From Pyxicephalus adspersus (Eukaryota; Chordata; Amphibia; Anura; Pyxicephalidae): a stretch of DNA of 64,000 bases. This document shows positions 11,791-24,514 of this stretch, in pieces. Numbering within the stretch: the stretch's first letter is position 1; each line of letters starts with the position of its first letter. The notes under the pieces are model-generated. The model worked only from the letters and a program-made list of their open reading frames with translations, did no database searches and had not been told where the DNA came from. The stretch covers positions 125,600,938 to 125,664,937 of the forward strand of contig NC_092860.1 of the NCBI RefSeq assembly GCF_032062135.1, in the 5' to 3' direction. The translations under genes were made by a program, and so were the position numbers.

Positions 11791-13779
11791 CACAGCTCAA
11801 CAAAAAAAATGTTTTTTCACTTGCCAAGGATTTTTTATATATATTAAATGTAGCAATATTTTCATGAAACTCTTCAAAAAGAAGATTTGTTTAAATGACC
11901 CCAATGTATTTTGCTACATTTGTGGTGAATATTCTCAGCAAAAAACAGGGAAGAAACATTACAGAATTTGTGAAACAAGCATATCTTGCATATTTTGGTA
12001 TTAAACTGGGGGACCAAGATAAGTATTGGGCTCCCCATATAGTATGCAAAACGTTGTGTCTACGTCAGTGGAAAAATGGAAAACTGAAAAGTTTGAAATT
12101 TGGTGTACCTATGGTATGGGGAGAGCCCCAAAATCATCATAATGATTGTTATTTTTGTGCTGTGAATGTAAAAGGTTCCAATCGTTACAAGAAAAACAAG
12201 TGGGGAGTACCCTGATTTGGAATCAGCAAGCCGACCTGTGCCGCATGGTGCTGATGTTCCCATACCAGTGTTTAGTACACTCTCTGATGTTTCTGTATCC
12301 AACATGGAGGATATACAGGGTTTTTTAATCCAGGACTTAGCAGGGGAAGTAAATATGAAGGAAGTGTTTCATCAAACCAGCAGTTCTCCCAAGAAGAGCT
12401 CAATTATTTATTATGTGACCAAAGTCTTTCAAAACAAGTATCTGAACTTTTAGCATCACAGCTAAAAGAAAAGAACTGTCTGAAACTGGAAGTTAAAATA
12501 ACGGTTTATAGGACAAGAGAGTTGACACTCCTACCAAAATTCAGTGAAGATGGAGTCTTTGTGTTCTATTGTAACATCCCTGGGCTACTAGCACATATGG
12601 GAGTACCAGAATACCGAGCAGAAGACTGGCGGCTTTTCATAGACAATTCCAGAAGTTTGAAACCTGTTTTTCTGCATAATGGCAACTGCTATGCATCCAT
12701 TTTAATTGGCCACTCAACAAAACTTAAAGAATATGAAAATATCAAAATGGTTTCACAAAAGCTTTGCTATCATGAACACCAATGGTCCATATGTGTTGAT
12801 TTAAACATGGTGAACTTCTTACTTGGACAGCAAAGTGAATACACAAAGTACCCATGTTTCATCTGCTTGTGGGATAGTAAAGCAAAGCAGGATCACTGGA
12901 AAAAAAGTGGCTTGGCCTCCAAGGGAAAACACGAAAAAAGGTGCAGCAAACATCATAGACGAGCACTTGGTTGATAAAGAAAAAATCATTCGCCCTCCAC
13001 TACAGATAAAGTTGGGATTAATGAAGCAATTTGTTAAAACTCTGAACAAGGACAGTGATTGCTTCAAATACATTTGTAGATTCTTCCCTGGATTGAGTAC
13101 TGAAAAATAAAAGCAGGAATCTTTGATGGAACCCAGATTAGGGAACTGATAAATTTCACAAGTTACATGACTGATACTGAAGCTTCTGCCTGGCACAGCT
13201 ATGTCACGGTTGTCAAGAACTTCTTAGGTAACCATAAACCACAAAATTACGAAGAACTGGTACAAAACGTGCTCTTAAACTTTAAAAAGGGGGGTGCTAC
13301 TATGAGTACACTCACACATAGCCATTTGCAAAAATTTCCAGAAAACCTTGGCGAATTCAGTGAGGAACAAGGGGAGAGGTTCCATCAAGATATAAAGGTG
13401 ATGGAAGAAAGGTATCAGGGCAGATGGGATAGACACATGATGGCAGACTACTGCTGGAGCCTTCAACGTGATTGTCCTCATCATCAGCATAAAAGGAAAT
13501 CAATCAAACTGAGTTTTTCCATTTCTTTGTGATTAGTTCTGTAAATATACTGACTATAGAATATACTGGCATTAGGTATTTCAAAAATTAAATTTTGTAT
13601 TCATAGCCATATCTAGTTTAATTTTGTATAATTTTCATGTTTTCATGGTATTATTGAGGTCATTATTTCAAAAACTAGAGCCAATCTAGCAAAACCAATA
13701 TCATATTTGTAATCTGTGCATCAAACATAATTTAAAATGACTTTATTCTGTTTGGCAAGAAAATGTTTGTTGACCAGTG
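11791..13779 (+). mobile_element. Decayed TA-flanked DNA transposon of uncertain superfamily
   Basis: The ends are CACAGCTCAACAAA on the left and TTTGTTGACCAGTG on the right, inverted repeats matching at 12 of 14 positions. Slightly inside, CTTGCCAA on the left is matched by TTGGCAAG on the right. A TA dinucleotide flanks each side (11,789-11,790 and 13,780-13,781), as expected for a TA target duplication. The whole interior is occupied by one broken gene on the + strand. A TA duplication with CAC...GTG ends fits several DDE superfamilies, so I do not assign one. Total length is about 1,989 bp. Confidence 0.75.
11884..13531 (+). pseudogene. Broken transposase-like gene with zinc-binding motifs
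   Basis: The product cannot be made. The homologous reading passes through all three + frames, with at least five frame changes (near 11,945, 12,212, 12,450-12,520, 12,880 and 13,110) and no single start-to-stop frame. The N-terminal part has a CYICGE motif, later a CKTLC-like pair, and then a DCYFC motif. The central part has WRLFIDNS, then ICVDLNMVNFLLGQQ, then a CFICLWD zinc-ligand-like pair. The C-terminal part has SEEQGERFHQD followed by YCWSLQRDCP. The acidic residues in FIDNS (codon at 12,642), CVDL (12,798) and GERFH (13,374) are candidates for a DDE triad with the CxxC insert between the second and third. I recall similar multicopy genes of unnamed function in vertebrate and arthropod genomes; the transposase role is inferred from the terminal repeats and motif order. 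Confidence 0.75.
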
Positions 13780-13781
13780 TA

Positions 13782-14880
13782 ATAGTTTTTATTCCAGCCA
13801 AATGTATTCTGTACCATTAAGTGCAGTGCTTACTATCTACTTTTACCCATAGAATGAAGATAAAAAATGCATTTAAGTGTCAATCAGCATTGCAGCCTTT
13901 AAGTCTTGTGTCAGAAGGGTAAAAGGATGCTCCAGGCTTTCTCTGACCTACTCTCCTAACTGTTCAGCTTAAACGCAATAGCATTGCTAAGGTGTTTCTT
14001 TTTTTATATTGATTTGAATGTCAGCAATGAGCTATAAAACCAGCCAGAGGATATGAAAATAAATTGCCACTTCCTGCCAGCTTCACCGCTGGGTTTGATA
14101 ACAGAAAGTATTTCTTGTATGCTTGCCATATTTTCATTGTAGCATGTATCTTTGTTCTCTTCCACAGACTTAATTATCGTAATGTGCAGGTCCTAAACTT
14201 GAAATGCATTTCCAGAAATTAGTGTTGACTTGGGCACATTTAAATGATTGTTTCCAATAAAAGGAAGTGAAGCAAGGAGTAAATAATTGGATTGTGCTAT
14301 AGGGCTGCAATCCTTTCTATTCTTTCTGATTCTGTTCATTCATTATTTAATTCTGGTATTGTTCAGTCAGTACCTTATGGTCTGGTGATTAGGGCAGGCT
14401 AATATGGAAACCTTGCATATAATAAAGATCATTTTTCTGAGCAGTATTCCATGTTTTTTCCTTGCTTGTCTTAAATCCTGTTCTGTTTTAGGAGAAGACA
14501 AAGGTTGTATTATTTTCTATAGGTAGTAATGATATTTGTCATCTGATGCTCTTTGGTATATATAAATAAAAAACAACACAAAACAGGCAAAAGGCAAAGA
14601 AATCTAATGCAATTTACATGTTTTATTCAAAATTGCACTTTTTGAGTTGGAAAGAATATAAATAAACAATATTCAGAGCACTTAATTTTCAATTACTTAT
14701 GCTTGCACAAACAAACTCATTTTTCATGTAGAAAGAGGGACATAACACTCAAGCAGAACAGTGTCTCTTTAGCTCTTTAATACAGGAGTTTGGTAGTTAA
14801 AATGCCTCACTGATCATGATCTGTACCTGTAACTGATAATAGCACCAGCATTGCTCTACTTGTGCTTTTTCTGGCATGCT
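13782..14880. other. Unrecognised non-coding DNA
   Basis: The stretch is AT-rich and holds no identified gene, RNA or element terminus. Confidence 0.4.
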
Positions 14881-15010
14881 TAAGCTGCATACACACTTCC
14901 AATTAATATCGTTTGTAAACGAACAACGAACGATCCTGCACGATATCTGCGAACGATCGTATAGCACAGACCCTGTACATACAGATAACGACACGATCGT
15001 TCAAAGATGT
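14881..15010. mobile_element. MITE fragment (GCATACACAC family), one end only
   Basis: It starts GCTGCATACACACTTCC and contains the CGTTTGTAAACGAACAACG and ACGATCGT palindromic words typical of a family also seen near 61,774. The expected opposite end is replaced by a TA microsatellite. Confidence 0.5.
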
Positions 15011-15020
15011 GTGTATATGT

Positions 15021-15065
<45 letters not shown>

Positions 15066-15070
15066 TAATA
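15011..15070. repeat. (TA)n microsatellite
   Basis: About 20 TA dinucleotides follow a GTGTGTATATGTATAC lead-in. Confidence 0.9.
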
Positions 15071-16063
15071 TATAAGCCCCTAAAAGTTTTGGCATTGGAA
15101 GAGAGACAATCATGTAACTTTGACCGATCACTTGGATGGGTTATCCTCCTAGTCTTTTTAATAGAGTTGTAGATGTATTCAGTCCCTAAACCAGCTAAGA
15201 ACTCTGCTCTAAGCAAGTGTATGAATGCAATACAGCCACACCATTGCTTTTTAAATGAATCCCTTATAATGGAGCCATAGGGTCACAACGCTAAATGATG
15301 GCTTTTGCTTCACTGCTTGGATAGTGTAAGGAATAAAGTAGATGTCCCTATGTCCCCTTTCCTTTCAGTGATTTGATATTTAATCCTTTAGTAATAATAA
15401 AAATAAGTCAGAGGTCTTGTTAAAAAAAGTAAGGATTAAAAAAGGTAAAAGTTGTTGTATAGGATACTAGAGGCACCTTTTCAATGTTTCATGAGGATTC
15501 AGGGCCTTTTTCGTTACACCTCTGATAAGCACTTCTGTTTAAATTGTGTTAGCATGTCGTTTCTCCCACACCATCACACCATGGTATAGGTAAAAATAAG
15601 TTATATTAGCATAAAATCCTTTACTCTTTTTGTATGAGGAGAGCAGTGGAACATAATTATCTATTTGATCGCTCAAGCAGATCAGGATTTATGTCTTCAT
15701 TTGGACTAAGTCCAGTTTTGTTTGCTAAAAGTGTGTGTGTACTGGATACTGGTGGTCCACAATGGTGGTCACTCTTGGTGCTGACTATTTGGAGGTTTAC
15801 AATGCAGGTGGTCTGCAGAAAAAGGGGGCCTGTCACTTCAAGAGGTCTGCACTAAAGCCACTGCCACTGGGGAACTGATTGACTTCTTTTATGCCAGTTT
15901 AGTTCTGCAACTCTCCTCAACTCTTACAAATGTTTTCTTTATATGAAGCACTGGCCGTAATATATACTTCAAACTTTAAATATACCAGTACTAAATGCAG
16001 AATCGCCCCATTACTAAGAAGTTTTGGAAAGGTGTGAAGCCTGCCTAAAACAAGACTATAAAG
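15071..16063. other. Unrecognised non-coding DNA
   Basis: No gene, RNA or element terminus is seen. Confidence 0.4.
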
Positions 16064-16324
16064 CAGTGTTTCTCACCAGAGGTGGCTTCTTGGGCAATGA
16101 GAAATTTGTGCCTCAGGTCAGTTTAATAGATACCAATGATCTTTTAGGCTATTTAAAAGGATGACATTATTCCCACTAGCCAGCAATGTAGAAAGCATTC
16201 TTCCCACTGACCACCACACTAATGTACTATGATTTGTGGACATTGTAATTATAGCAGGGTTACCTGAGGACCAGAAAGTTATTTGAAGGATTCATATATA
16301 TGTTAAATAGGCCCAAAAACACTG
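16064..16324. mobile_element. hAT-like MITE
   Basis: It begins CAGTGTTTCTCACC and ends CAAAAACACTG, inverted ends of the common hAT type. Its body matches 4,550-4,808, including CCACCACACTAATGTACTAT. The flanks CTATAAAG and CTAAAGTG are similar but not an exact 8-bp duplication. Confidence 0.7.
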
Positions 16325-17581
16325 CTAAAGTGTTTTTTTTTTTTTTGATCTTTGAGAATTTTTGATCAATTTGATCACAGTACATGCACCTAGGAATATC
16401 AATGGAGTCTTAAAGCTCTTTTACTGCTTTATATAGCAGAACTATTTTAGTCTTTTACTTTGCTCCAGACCTTAAGCCATCTTGATTTGCCAGTTCAGAG
16501 GTCCTCAGGAGTTCATTTATTTCTGCGCTATGCCAAGGAATGTTAACAGTCAGGAAAATGTTTTTTATTGCAAAAGGGACATATTGTGGCTACTGTGCTA
16601 TGAACAACTTATCTACTTATAATTTTAATTTTACACTTTCTTTTGCTTTATTATGTAAATATTTTAATGTCCAGAGCCTGAGCACAGGCATTTTTTAAAG
16701 CATTTTTAATAGTTCTTTGCTACCCACCCAATATGCAGGATTTGGGAATCCATTCCCTAACAGATCTCATATTCCTGCTATATGGAATGGGGTTCTAATA
16801 GAAGGAGTGGACAGATGGGCAATTTATACATTGTAACCTGGGGGTACACAATTTCAGAACTCTTCTTTTAACTAAAGAGGGGAAGTTTAGGTTGGATTAC
16901 CTAAACTTTTTGTGTGATGTGCTGTTTTGGGTTTCCAATTTACCTAAATAGCCTGCCATAACACAATGCACAGCAACTCAAATAGCAGGGCACTGCATTT
17001 TAAAAAATGCAGCACATTTTCATTGTTTTAACTGGTCTTAATGACTGTGCTTTAGGTATGCAATGTTATTATGGACACAAAATATAGATTATTTGTAGTA
17101 TTTATGAGTTAATGAAGTTAAACCAACAAAAAATTAAAAACATGCATGAGTTTTATTGATAACTTAAAAAAAAAATTAGGCTTTAAAAAAAAAACTTCTT
17201 CTCAAAGTATGAAAAATATTCCTGTGTTCAAAAGTAATAACCTCTCCAAAAAGGTCCTCCTAATCTACTATGTTTAAAACATTTTAACTTGAACTTAAAT
17301 GAAGAGTATAATTTGCAATCATATCAAACATCTACAATCTTGGAGGGGATCCCGATCAACGTTCTCTGATTAGAATGTTTATAAATTTGTATTTTTTAAA
17401 GTAGGTTTACTGTGCAACTAGACAACAAATTTAATATATATTTACAAAAAAAATTAAAAAAAATAGTAAAAAAAAAGCTTTTAAATCAACTGTCTATTTA
17501 GACATGACAATTAATATGTATCTGACATGCACTATTAAGATTTTCTTTTTACTATTTTCTATGTTATCAGTAAAATTCAAT
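16325..17581. other. Unrecognised non-coding DNA
   Basis: There is a T12-like run at the start and short A-runs near 17,165-17,200. Nothing gene-like is seen. Confidence 0.4.
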
Positions 17582-17731
17582 GGGGTCTATTTATAAAGCC
17601 ATGAATCTGACATTTTTGGAAAGATTCCCTGGTGGAGAATCAACCACAGGTACTGGTATGTTTCAATGGCAGTAATTATTTTTTCATCTGGAAATGTTCT
17701 AGTCAGATTCACTTCCTTATAAATAAACCCT
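17582..17731. mobile_element. Palindromic MITE (GGGTCTATTTATAAA family)
   Basis: The left end GGGTCTATTTATAAAGC with ATGAATCTGAC is mirrored by GTCAGATTCAC and TTATAAATAAACCC at the right. The body contains TGGTGGAGAATCAACCA. Other members lie at 22,947, 35,101 and 11,379. Confidence 0.75.
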
Positions 17732-20700
17732 TATGTATGTTTTTTTGTGTTCATTTATTAAAGATGTCTAAATAAAATGAACAGGGAAAAACAATGAACA
17801 TAAGAAACAGAGTACAAAATAGCTGGTACAAAGAATAAGAATCTGATGATACATTCAATGAAATCAGAGAACTATTGTTTAAACTGTAGAATAGGAATCC
17901 TGGAAAAAATAAGATAAACCATATAAAGATCAGGGTTAGGGATGAGGTTAGGGATCTATAGTTAAATTACTCTGACCCGAGAGAGAAATATCTTAATATC
18001 AGTGTCCCTAGTTATGTTTATAATGTCATGTTGGTTTACCTTCATTAACTCATATATACCACAATTAATCCTCATTTTGTGCTCATATTGAGTGACTTTG
18101 CAGTTGATTTGTTGATGGTAAATGGAATGTGGCAGTTTATTATTACCTATGGATAGCAGGTTGGAGAATAAATAGATTTAAAGCTAATTCAGAGTACAAA
18201 ATGAAATAAAAGTAACAGCTTAGGATCACATTGCATAAGTCTAATCACAAAGCTAAATAGTGTTTGTCTTTGTATATTCTGCTCTTATTTGACAAAGCAT
18301 TTGGCAAAGAGATAGTCATTGGAATGTTCTCCACGGATCCTTTTCTCTGATTGAATAGTGTTTAGTTTGGATAACTGAAAGAACACTTAGTATGAAATGT
18401 TACCTCTTGTAAGGAAACAAGACTGAGATCCACAAAGAATTTTAGGCTTAGATCCATCTGTGTCCTAAAACATTTTTCCTCTAAGTGACACTTGGATGTT
18501 CTCCTTACTGTTCTTTCTGTTTTATTTATGTCCAAAAATTGTTAAAATATTTTTCTATAGCACCTGCCACTTCCCAAGCTCCCAACTGTGGCTAATTTGG
18601 AGTGACTTTCGCTTTTTTGCAACCAAACACACATGTCTCCTTTTTACTACTTAGTTGTCCAAATTTGTGTCTGATTTACAGACCTTTATAAAAAAAAAAT
18701 TTTAATGCGATTTCTGAATTATTACAATTGCAATTTTGGAGTTATTTAAAAATGGAACATAATGGGAAAAAACACTAGTGGGTTTAACTAATTATTTTTT
18801 TTTAATTGTAATGCTTCATGGAGGGTGTAACTTGGGGTGTGGCAGGTGGTGTGTACTTTGCCTGTTTATTTATTACTAAAAGGTTTTCCTCTTTCTCATG
18901 TAAGAAATTTGCAAGGTTTAGGTCCTTGTATTCATTATTAAGGAGAAGAACTTATGGCTTTAGTCTTTGTACCAGAACTATGTAGTGTCATACTTCAGCC
19001 GTGGACATCTTGTTGTATTACAGTAGGTGTAGTATGTCCTAAAACAAATTTTAGAAACTTTAGCACAGGAATATAAAATATATTATGGGTGGACTAACTC
19101 TTTAAATACAGCCTATTATTACACTGCATGAGTCAGATACTGTTGATACATACAATTGAAGGCGATTAATATTTACGCTACCTCTTCTTTTACAGAGGTT
19201 GTTTTTTTTCCGCATACAAGCCGCAAAATATTTGCCATTAAACTGTTGTGTGGTGTATTGTCGCTAGCTGCCAAACACTGTATAATCACCTCTAAGTATG
19301 AGAAACATGTTGTTTCTAAGAGGCTATCGTCTGCAGAAATGAAATCAACAGCCTGAAGTACCAGGCAGACCAACTGCTTTATTTTACAATGAGACAGGCC
19401 CTTCACTGCTGCAAGATGCCCTCTGTATTCTCGTTATCTGTGCTAATGTAATCAGCACTTCAGCATTTGCCTGAATAGTTCCACATCTCACTTTCCCAAA
19501 TGGGAATCTTACAAAGTATAGCTAGACCCCGGAGCTGTATATCCAGATAACTACTTCTTACTTGTAGCAATATGTGCTCAGGACTCTACTATAAGCAGAC
19601 AGCTCCCATAACAAGGCTTTATGTATATAAAAAGCGTAAAGTAAAACCTTTATTGTCCAAGACCTCTCATTTTATCTGCCTTTTTATAAATATTAACAAA
19701 CAGGGAGACCTCTCTCCCAAAAATATGAAAAGTCTGCCATATATTTCCCCTTGCATTATGATGGATGCTCTATGCAGAAAATACTCTATGGAAAAGAGAA
19801 GATAATCAATATTTCTAGAGTGTAGATCACATACCCACTGATGGATCAAGCAACACAATGTCTATGCTTTAGTTCCTTAGCCTGCCCATGTCCTTCTGCA
19901 AGTTTTGGAGGTTCTGGCCAAAATTTGTATACACCAGAACCTTCTTTTGTAATGTAGGTAACCTGCCTTGTGCAGGAGTGTCTCTAGTAAAATCTGTTTC
20001 TGCCATTCATCCACGGATGTACACTGGAGCTAGTGGTAGGTATGCAGACTAGAACAACAGGAAATATAAGTAATCTATGACACTTTGGCAGCAATATCAC
20101 ACCACACTGGTACAAATATTGCTTCAATATTCTACATAATATAGAACAATTTATCAAATACTACAGGAAGGAGAAAAACCCCTACTTCTTTATAATAGCT
20201 GGGAAGACTCATAACTTCTAAGCAGATGTATCTTATCAATATACTACCTGAGAGATAAAAGAAATTGTATAGTTTCTAAATTATCAAACATTTAGTAAAC
20301 ACTGAAATATAAGTTCTGGATGCACTGAACCTTTATAACGGTAAATCACAAAAATCATGACAGTAACAATGGTGACACCTTGGATGTCATAGTAATTAAA
20401 AAAGTGTCATGATGTGCATACTTATTATAAAGCCAAAGCATCACAGGAGAAGGGGTCACATTTCCTAATTTTGTTATGTGGTTTAATTAGATTTTATTGA
20501 CTTTTGTGGAAGTGCTGGGAAAGAAGGAAGGGAGTTTGGACCTAAAGCTTTGTTGTGGGTCCCAGTGATTTCTAGCTAGACCCCTGTGCATTGGGGAGTG
20601 AGAGTTAAAGTCCAGAAAGAAGATACTGATGCAGAAACAACATTCTTCACTTTACAAAAACAAAAAATCATACAATTTACCTTCCATAAATGGATGGAAT

Positions 20701-21336
20701 CATAAACTTTTAGAGGAGTGGAACATATTTAAACAATATGATGATCTCATCTATAAAGGTTATCCCTAAGCAAAAGATTTTGAAATCTACTACTAATAGT
20801 GGGAGATAAAGGTAGGGGCATTTACCTGTTTGCATGTACTATATCAGCGTATTGTACAAAAAAACACATTGAACAGTTTGTAACAGACTTGAATGCCAAG
20901 TTGATATATTACTTTATTTAATGAAGATAAAATGATTAGTAAAAGAACTGTGTTTGGAACACCTGCAAAATACAAGAAAAATGATGACAGGGTACTGATC
21001 TTACCCTAAAGGAAAACATTGATATTGCACAACCCATTAAGCTAAACACAAACACTAAACACTAAATAAATTCATTACTGAGTCAGACAAGTGCATGCAG
21101 TTGGAACTTGTTAATAACCAGGCTGATACTGATATTTAAAAAAATTGTCGGAATCAATTTATAATTACTTAAAGGTTTAAGAAAGAAGTGCTATATAATG
21201 TTCTATTCAATAATTATTTTTTGAGTTGCTATTACGATGTTTACCTTATCATGGTATTTAATTTATATTTTTAATTTTTAAAGAAAGCAAGAAAAACAGT
21301 GACAACAAATTGTGGGACGTTAGTTTAAAACACAGG
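17732..21336. other. Unrecognised non-coding DNA
   Basis: The block is 3.6 kb of AT-rich sequence. The longest open frames, around 19.2-19.8 kb, are under 80 codons, have no recognisable domain and no strong splice signals. Confidence 0.4.
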
Positions 21337-21559
21337 GGCCCTGATTTATGAAAGCTCTCCAAGGCTAGGAGAGCATACACTTTCAAAAATGAAGCTGGGT
21401 GATCCAGCAAACCTGGAATGGATCTGGTCCAGGATTCAAAACATTTGCTAGCAAATAGCAAATGATTTTTAAAAATCCACTCCATGTTTTATGGTTCACC
21501 CAGCTTCACTTCTGAAAGTGTATTCTTTCCAGCCTTGGAGAACTTTAATAAATCAGGGT
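21337..21559. mobile_element. Palindromic MITE (CCTGATTTATxAAAGCT family), copy 1
   Basis: The left end CCCTGATTTATGAAAGCTCT pairs with GAACTTTAATAAATCAGGG on the right. Internal arms also pair: ACACTTTCA..GAAGCTGGGTGATCC on the left with TTCACCCAGCTTC..TGAAAGTGT on the right. The element can fold into a long hairpin and has no coding sequence. Confidence 0.85.
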
Positions 21560-21685
21560 CATAATCAGCATACTAGAAAGATGGATATTCAGATTGCACA
21601 TAACCTATAGAGACTGCAGTCTCTCAGACCTTCCATTACTAAGTAATTTTTTAATTACAACTTCAGAATTTTTATGAAAAGTATT

Positions 21686-21762
21686 AGAGAAAAAGAACAG
21701 AGAAAGAAAGAGAAGAAAAGAAAAGAAGGACAGTAAAAAGAGAAAGGGAAGAAGAAATGGAT
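21686..21762 (+). repeat. Purine (GA-rich) tract
   Basis: Roughly 75 bases are almost entirely A and G, built of AGAAA/GAAAAG words. It is low complexity and could form non-B structure. Confidence 0.8.
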
Positions 21763-22946
21763 AATAATTGGCGGGTATTGGAACACTGAAAATGGGGAGT
21801 CCATGTGTCCAGCTTCATCCAGTTACTTCCAGGTAATAAAAACTGTTCTTCAGACCCGGTCTAATAGGCACTTTTACTCTGGTGAATTGAGGAACTCCAT
21901 CCAATTCAACCACATCCCATAGATTGTAGCTAAGGTATTCATAATACTGGAGGTGAATTCTCCCATGCACAATCTTGTTTACCTTACAGAACCACAACTC
22001 AAGAGAGGTTCTAATCTGCCCCAGAACATAGGAATACAGAATCTGGCAACAATAACAAGGTTCTTAACAAAATTTTATACGACCTTTAAGAAAAGGTGTT
22101 TTCATGCAACAAGAAAAAATGCAGGAACACTCTAGATATGGCAATTGGAAAATGGCTACCACTGAGTAAACACCATCCCCATCTCAGATCCTCAGGCCCA
22201 CAAAAATGTTTCTAAACTAAGTCCAGAGTAAAAATGTTTACATTTTGAGAAATGTTTGGTAAATCCTTGAAAATAGGACCCTTTATTAATATGATTCTTT
22301 TCTATGAATGTAAACACATTGTTTATTCTCTATTTTGTCTCAGCATGTGAATTGCCCATCTTTTATCTGCTTGACTGTCAGCATCTAGCTTCACCTGCCC
22401 TAAGTACAGCTTTAACCAGTTGCAAGACCTGCACAACAGAACATTTTATGCAGGAGAAAGTTGTTGGGTAAAATACTGTGATTGGATGATTTTTGACACA
22501 ATTAAGTGTTACCTTTATATACCTCCCTAGTTTTTGGACTAGAAGTAGAAAAAACATTTTTTTCTGTTAGAATACTTTGAGATAGTGCTCTATTTTACTG
22601 TATTTTCTACTTGTGAATGAATATTGTTTGAAAGTTGAGTGATGATCCTGCAACACCAAAGAGCTGTACATTTGAACTATTTGCATTTTTCCCATGTTGC
22701 CCTCCAAGCTGCAAAATGGTGCCCACCCTTCACTGTTCACATTCCTTCCTAAAATAAATTACAATGTTTCTGAGACATTCGGTTGTTTTCCCATGGCATT
22801 TTGGAGCATCTGGTTACTGTAGTGACTCTCTTGACACCACTGGAAATTCTTCCCTATTTACTTGTATTTACAAATATTTTATAGGTAAACAATTCATTTT
22901 AGCTGTTTCACTGTAATTCCTCTTTACACTGGTGAACCTACATTAT
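21763..22946. other. Unrecognised non-coding DNA
   Basis: No gene or element end is recognised. Confidence 0.4.
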
Positions 22947-23099
22947 GGAGTCTATTTATAAAACAGTAAATCTGGCATTCATTGAGACATTGCCTTGTGG
23001 AGAATCAATTTATGCCATTGAAACACATAGACCTGGAAGATTCTCCACCAGGAAATATTTCAGTAGATGTCAAATACCATGCTTTAGAAATAAACCCCT
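22947..23099. mobile_element. Palindromic MITE (GGGTCTATTTATAAA family)
   Basis: The left end GAGTCTATTTATAAAACAG is mirrored by CTTTAGAAATAAACCCC on the right. The body contains TGGAGAATC and GATTCTCCACCAGG, an internal inverted pair. Confidence 0.75.
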
Positions 23100-24514
23100 A
23101 TGAATTTGACTAGGTGCAATGGGCAGCGGGTGACTTTATGAACTTTTTATGTGTTTACTCTTCATAATGACATAAGTACAATTAAGCTGCCATTTTGTTG
23201 TTGATATATGCTGTCTCTATGTGTTCAGTTTCTTTTATCAAGCAAATATATAATATTTGTTAAAGTTTCAACTTAAGTAACAGCTTCATTAAACCCAAAA
23301 TCCTAATGACAGTAGTGAAATATTTCATCTTTAATGCATAGTATTGAAATTTACATAGGACCAAACAAAGGATAACAACAGAAGCCAGCAATGAATCATC
23401 ATGGCATTTCTCAGAACAGACTACTAAAAGCCTATCTATAATGCATCAGCCTATGATTTCACTGATATTATCCTCCATAATGTAGATCTACTAAGCAACA
23501 CAAACCGTGAAACACAAACACACTGAGTCATATTTACAGTAGAATAACACAAGGCAGCATGTCAACAGATTGAACTATTTCTGCTCCTGAATTATGCATG
23601 GTAAATACAGTCAAAATAAATTACTGTCAAAGCTTAAAAACATTTCTCAGTAAAAGGCTCTACTTTTAGGAATCATTTTTATCATGCGACTGTTCTATGC
23701 ATGAACAGAGTATAGGAACTTGTATCATGTTGTTTTCTAAACAAGACATTAATAGCAAGACATCTATTCTGTAATTTGTAAACTAAGTGAAACTGAGATG
23801 AGCTATAAATTGCATTCACAGCAGGGATCAACATATACTCATTTGTTACTTCATTGAAAATAGTATTCTTCAATAACACATGAGTGAGTTTGTATTGGTG
23901 TAATGCCATGCCATTCATTCTGAAAGCCTTCCCAATGCTCCTTCCCAATGCACTGCAATATGTGATAACATGCAACATACAATGCTGTGCTATTCTGCAC
24001 TGCCTGAAATGCTGCAAGATCATGTATTGGTTTTTGGTGGAGCGTCAGATGTCCTTTTAACTGGCTGCCATAATGCATCTTTATGCTTTTACATGAACAT
24101 AGATGTAAACCCTAATTTATAAATTTTTACTTTGCTAAAGCATTGTGTATACTAAAAAAAATGTCATGAAAATTTTTGTGATAACCTTTATTGGACTTTT
24201 AAAGCACATTTGGATTCATTAAAAAAAATCAATAACTACAACTGTCAAAAATATCTAGATCTATTTTGTGGTAAGTCTACAATAATCTTCAAAATTGCCA
24301 AATTGGGAATGGGTATGACCAACGGTGCCTACTGCAGTATTCATTTGTAGAGGTCTCTTAAAGATGGGCAAAGAGTTTTTAGAAGCATTCAGCTTGCATT
24401 TGAAATAGGTTTAAATGCTTCTGAGCTCATACTGTGTTCAGACCTGACATTATTGATCCTGAGAAACCTGCCTAATGGAATACAATAATAGGTAAATATC
24501 AAATATACATATAT
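23100..24514. other. Unrecognised non-coding DNA
   Basis: A minus-strand open frame of 113 codons (23,682-24,023) has no recognisable domain and no supporting splice sites; treated as chance. Confidence 0.4.

Noticed and set aside
23682..24078. Overlapping minus-strand frames of 113 and 75 codons
   Set aside because: There is no recognisable domain and both frames are open in the same stretch. This is expected occasionally in 64 kb.
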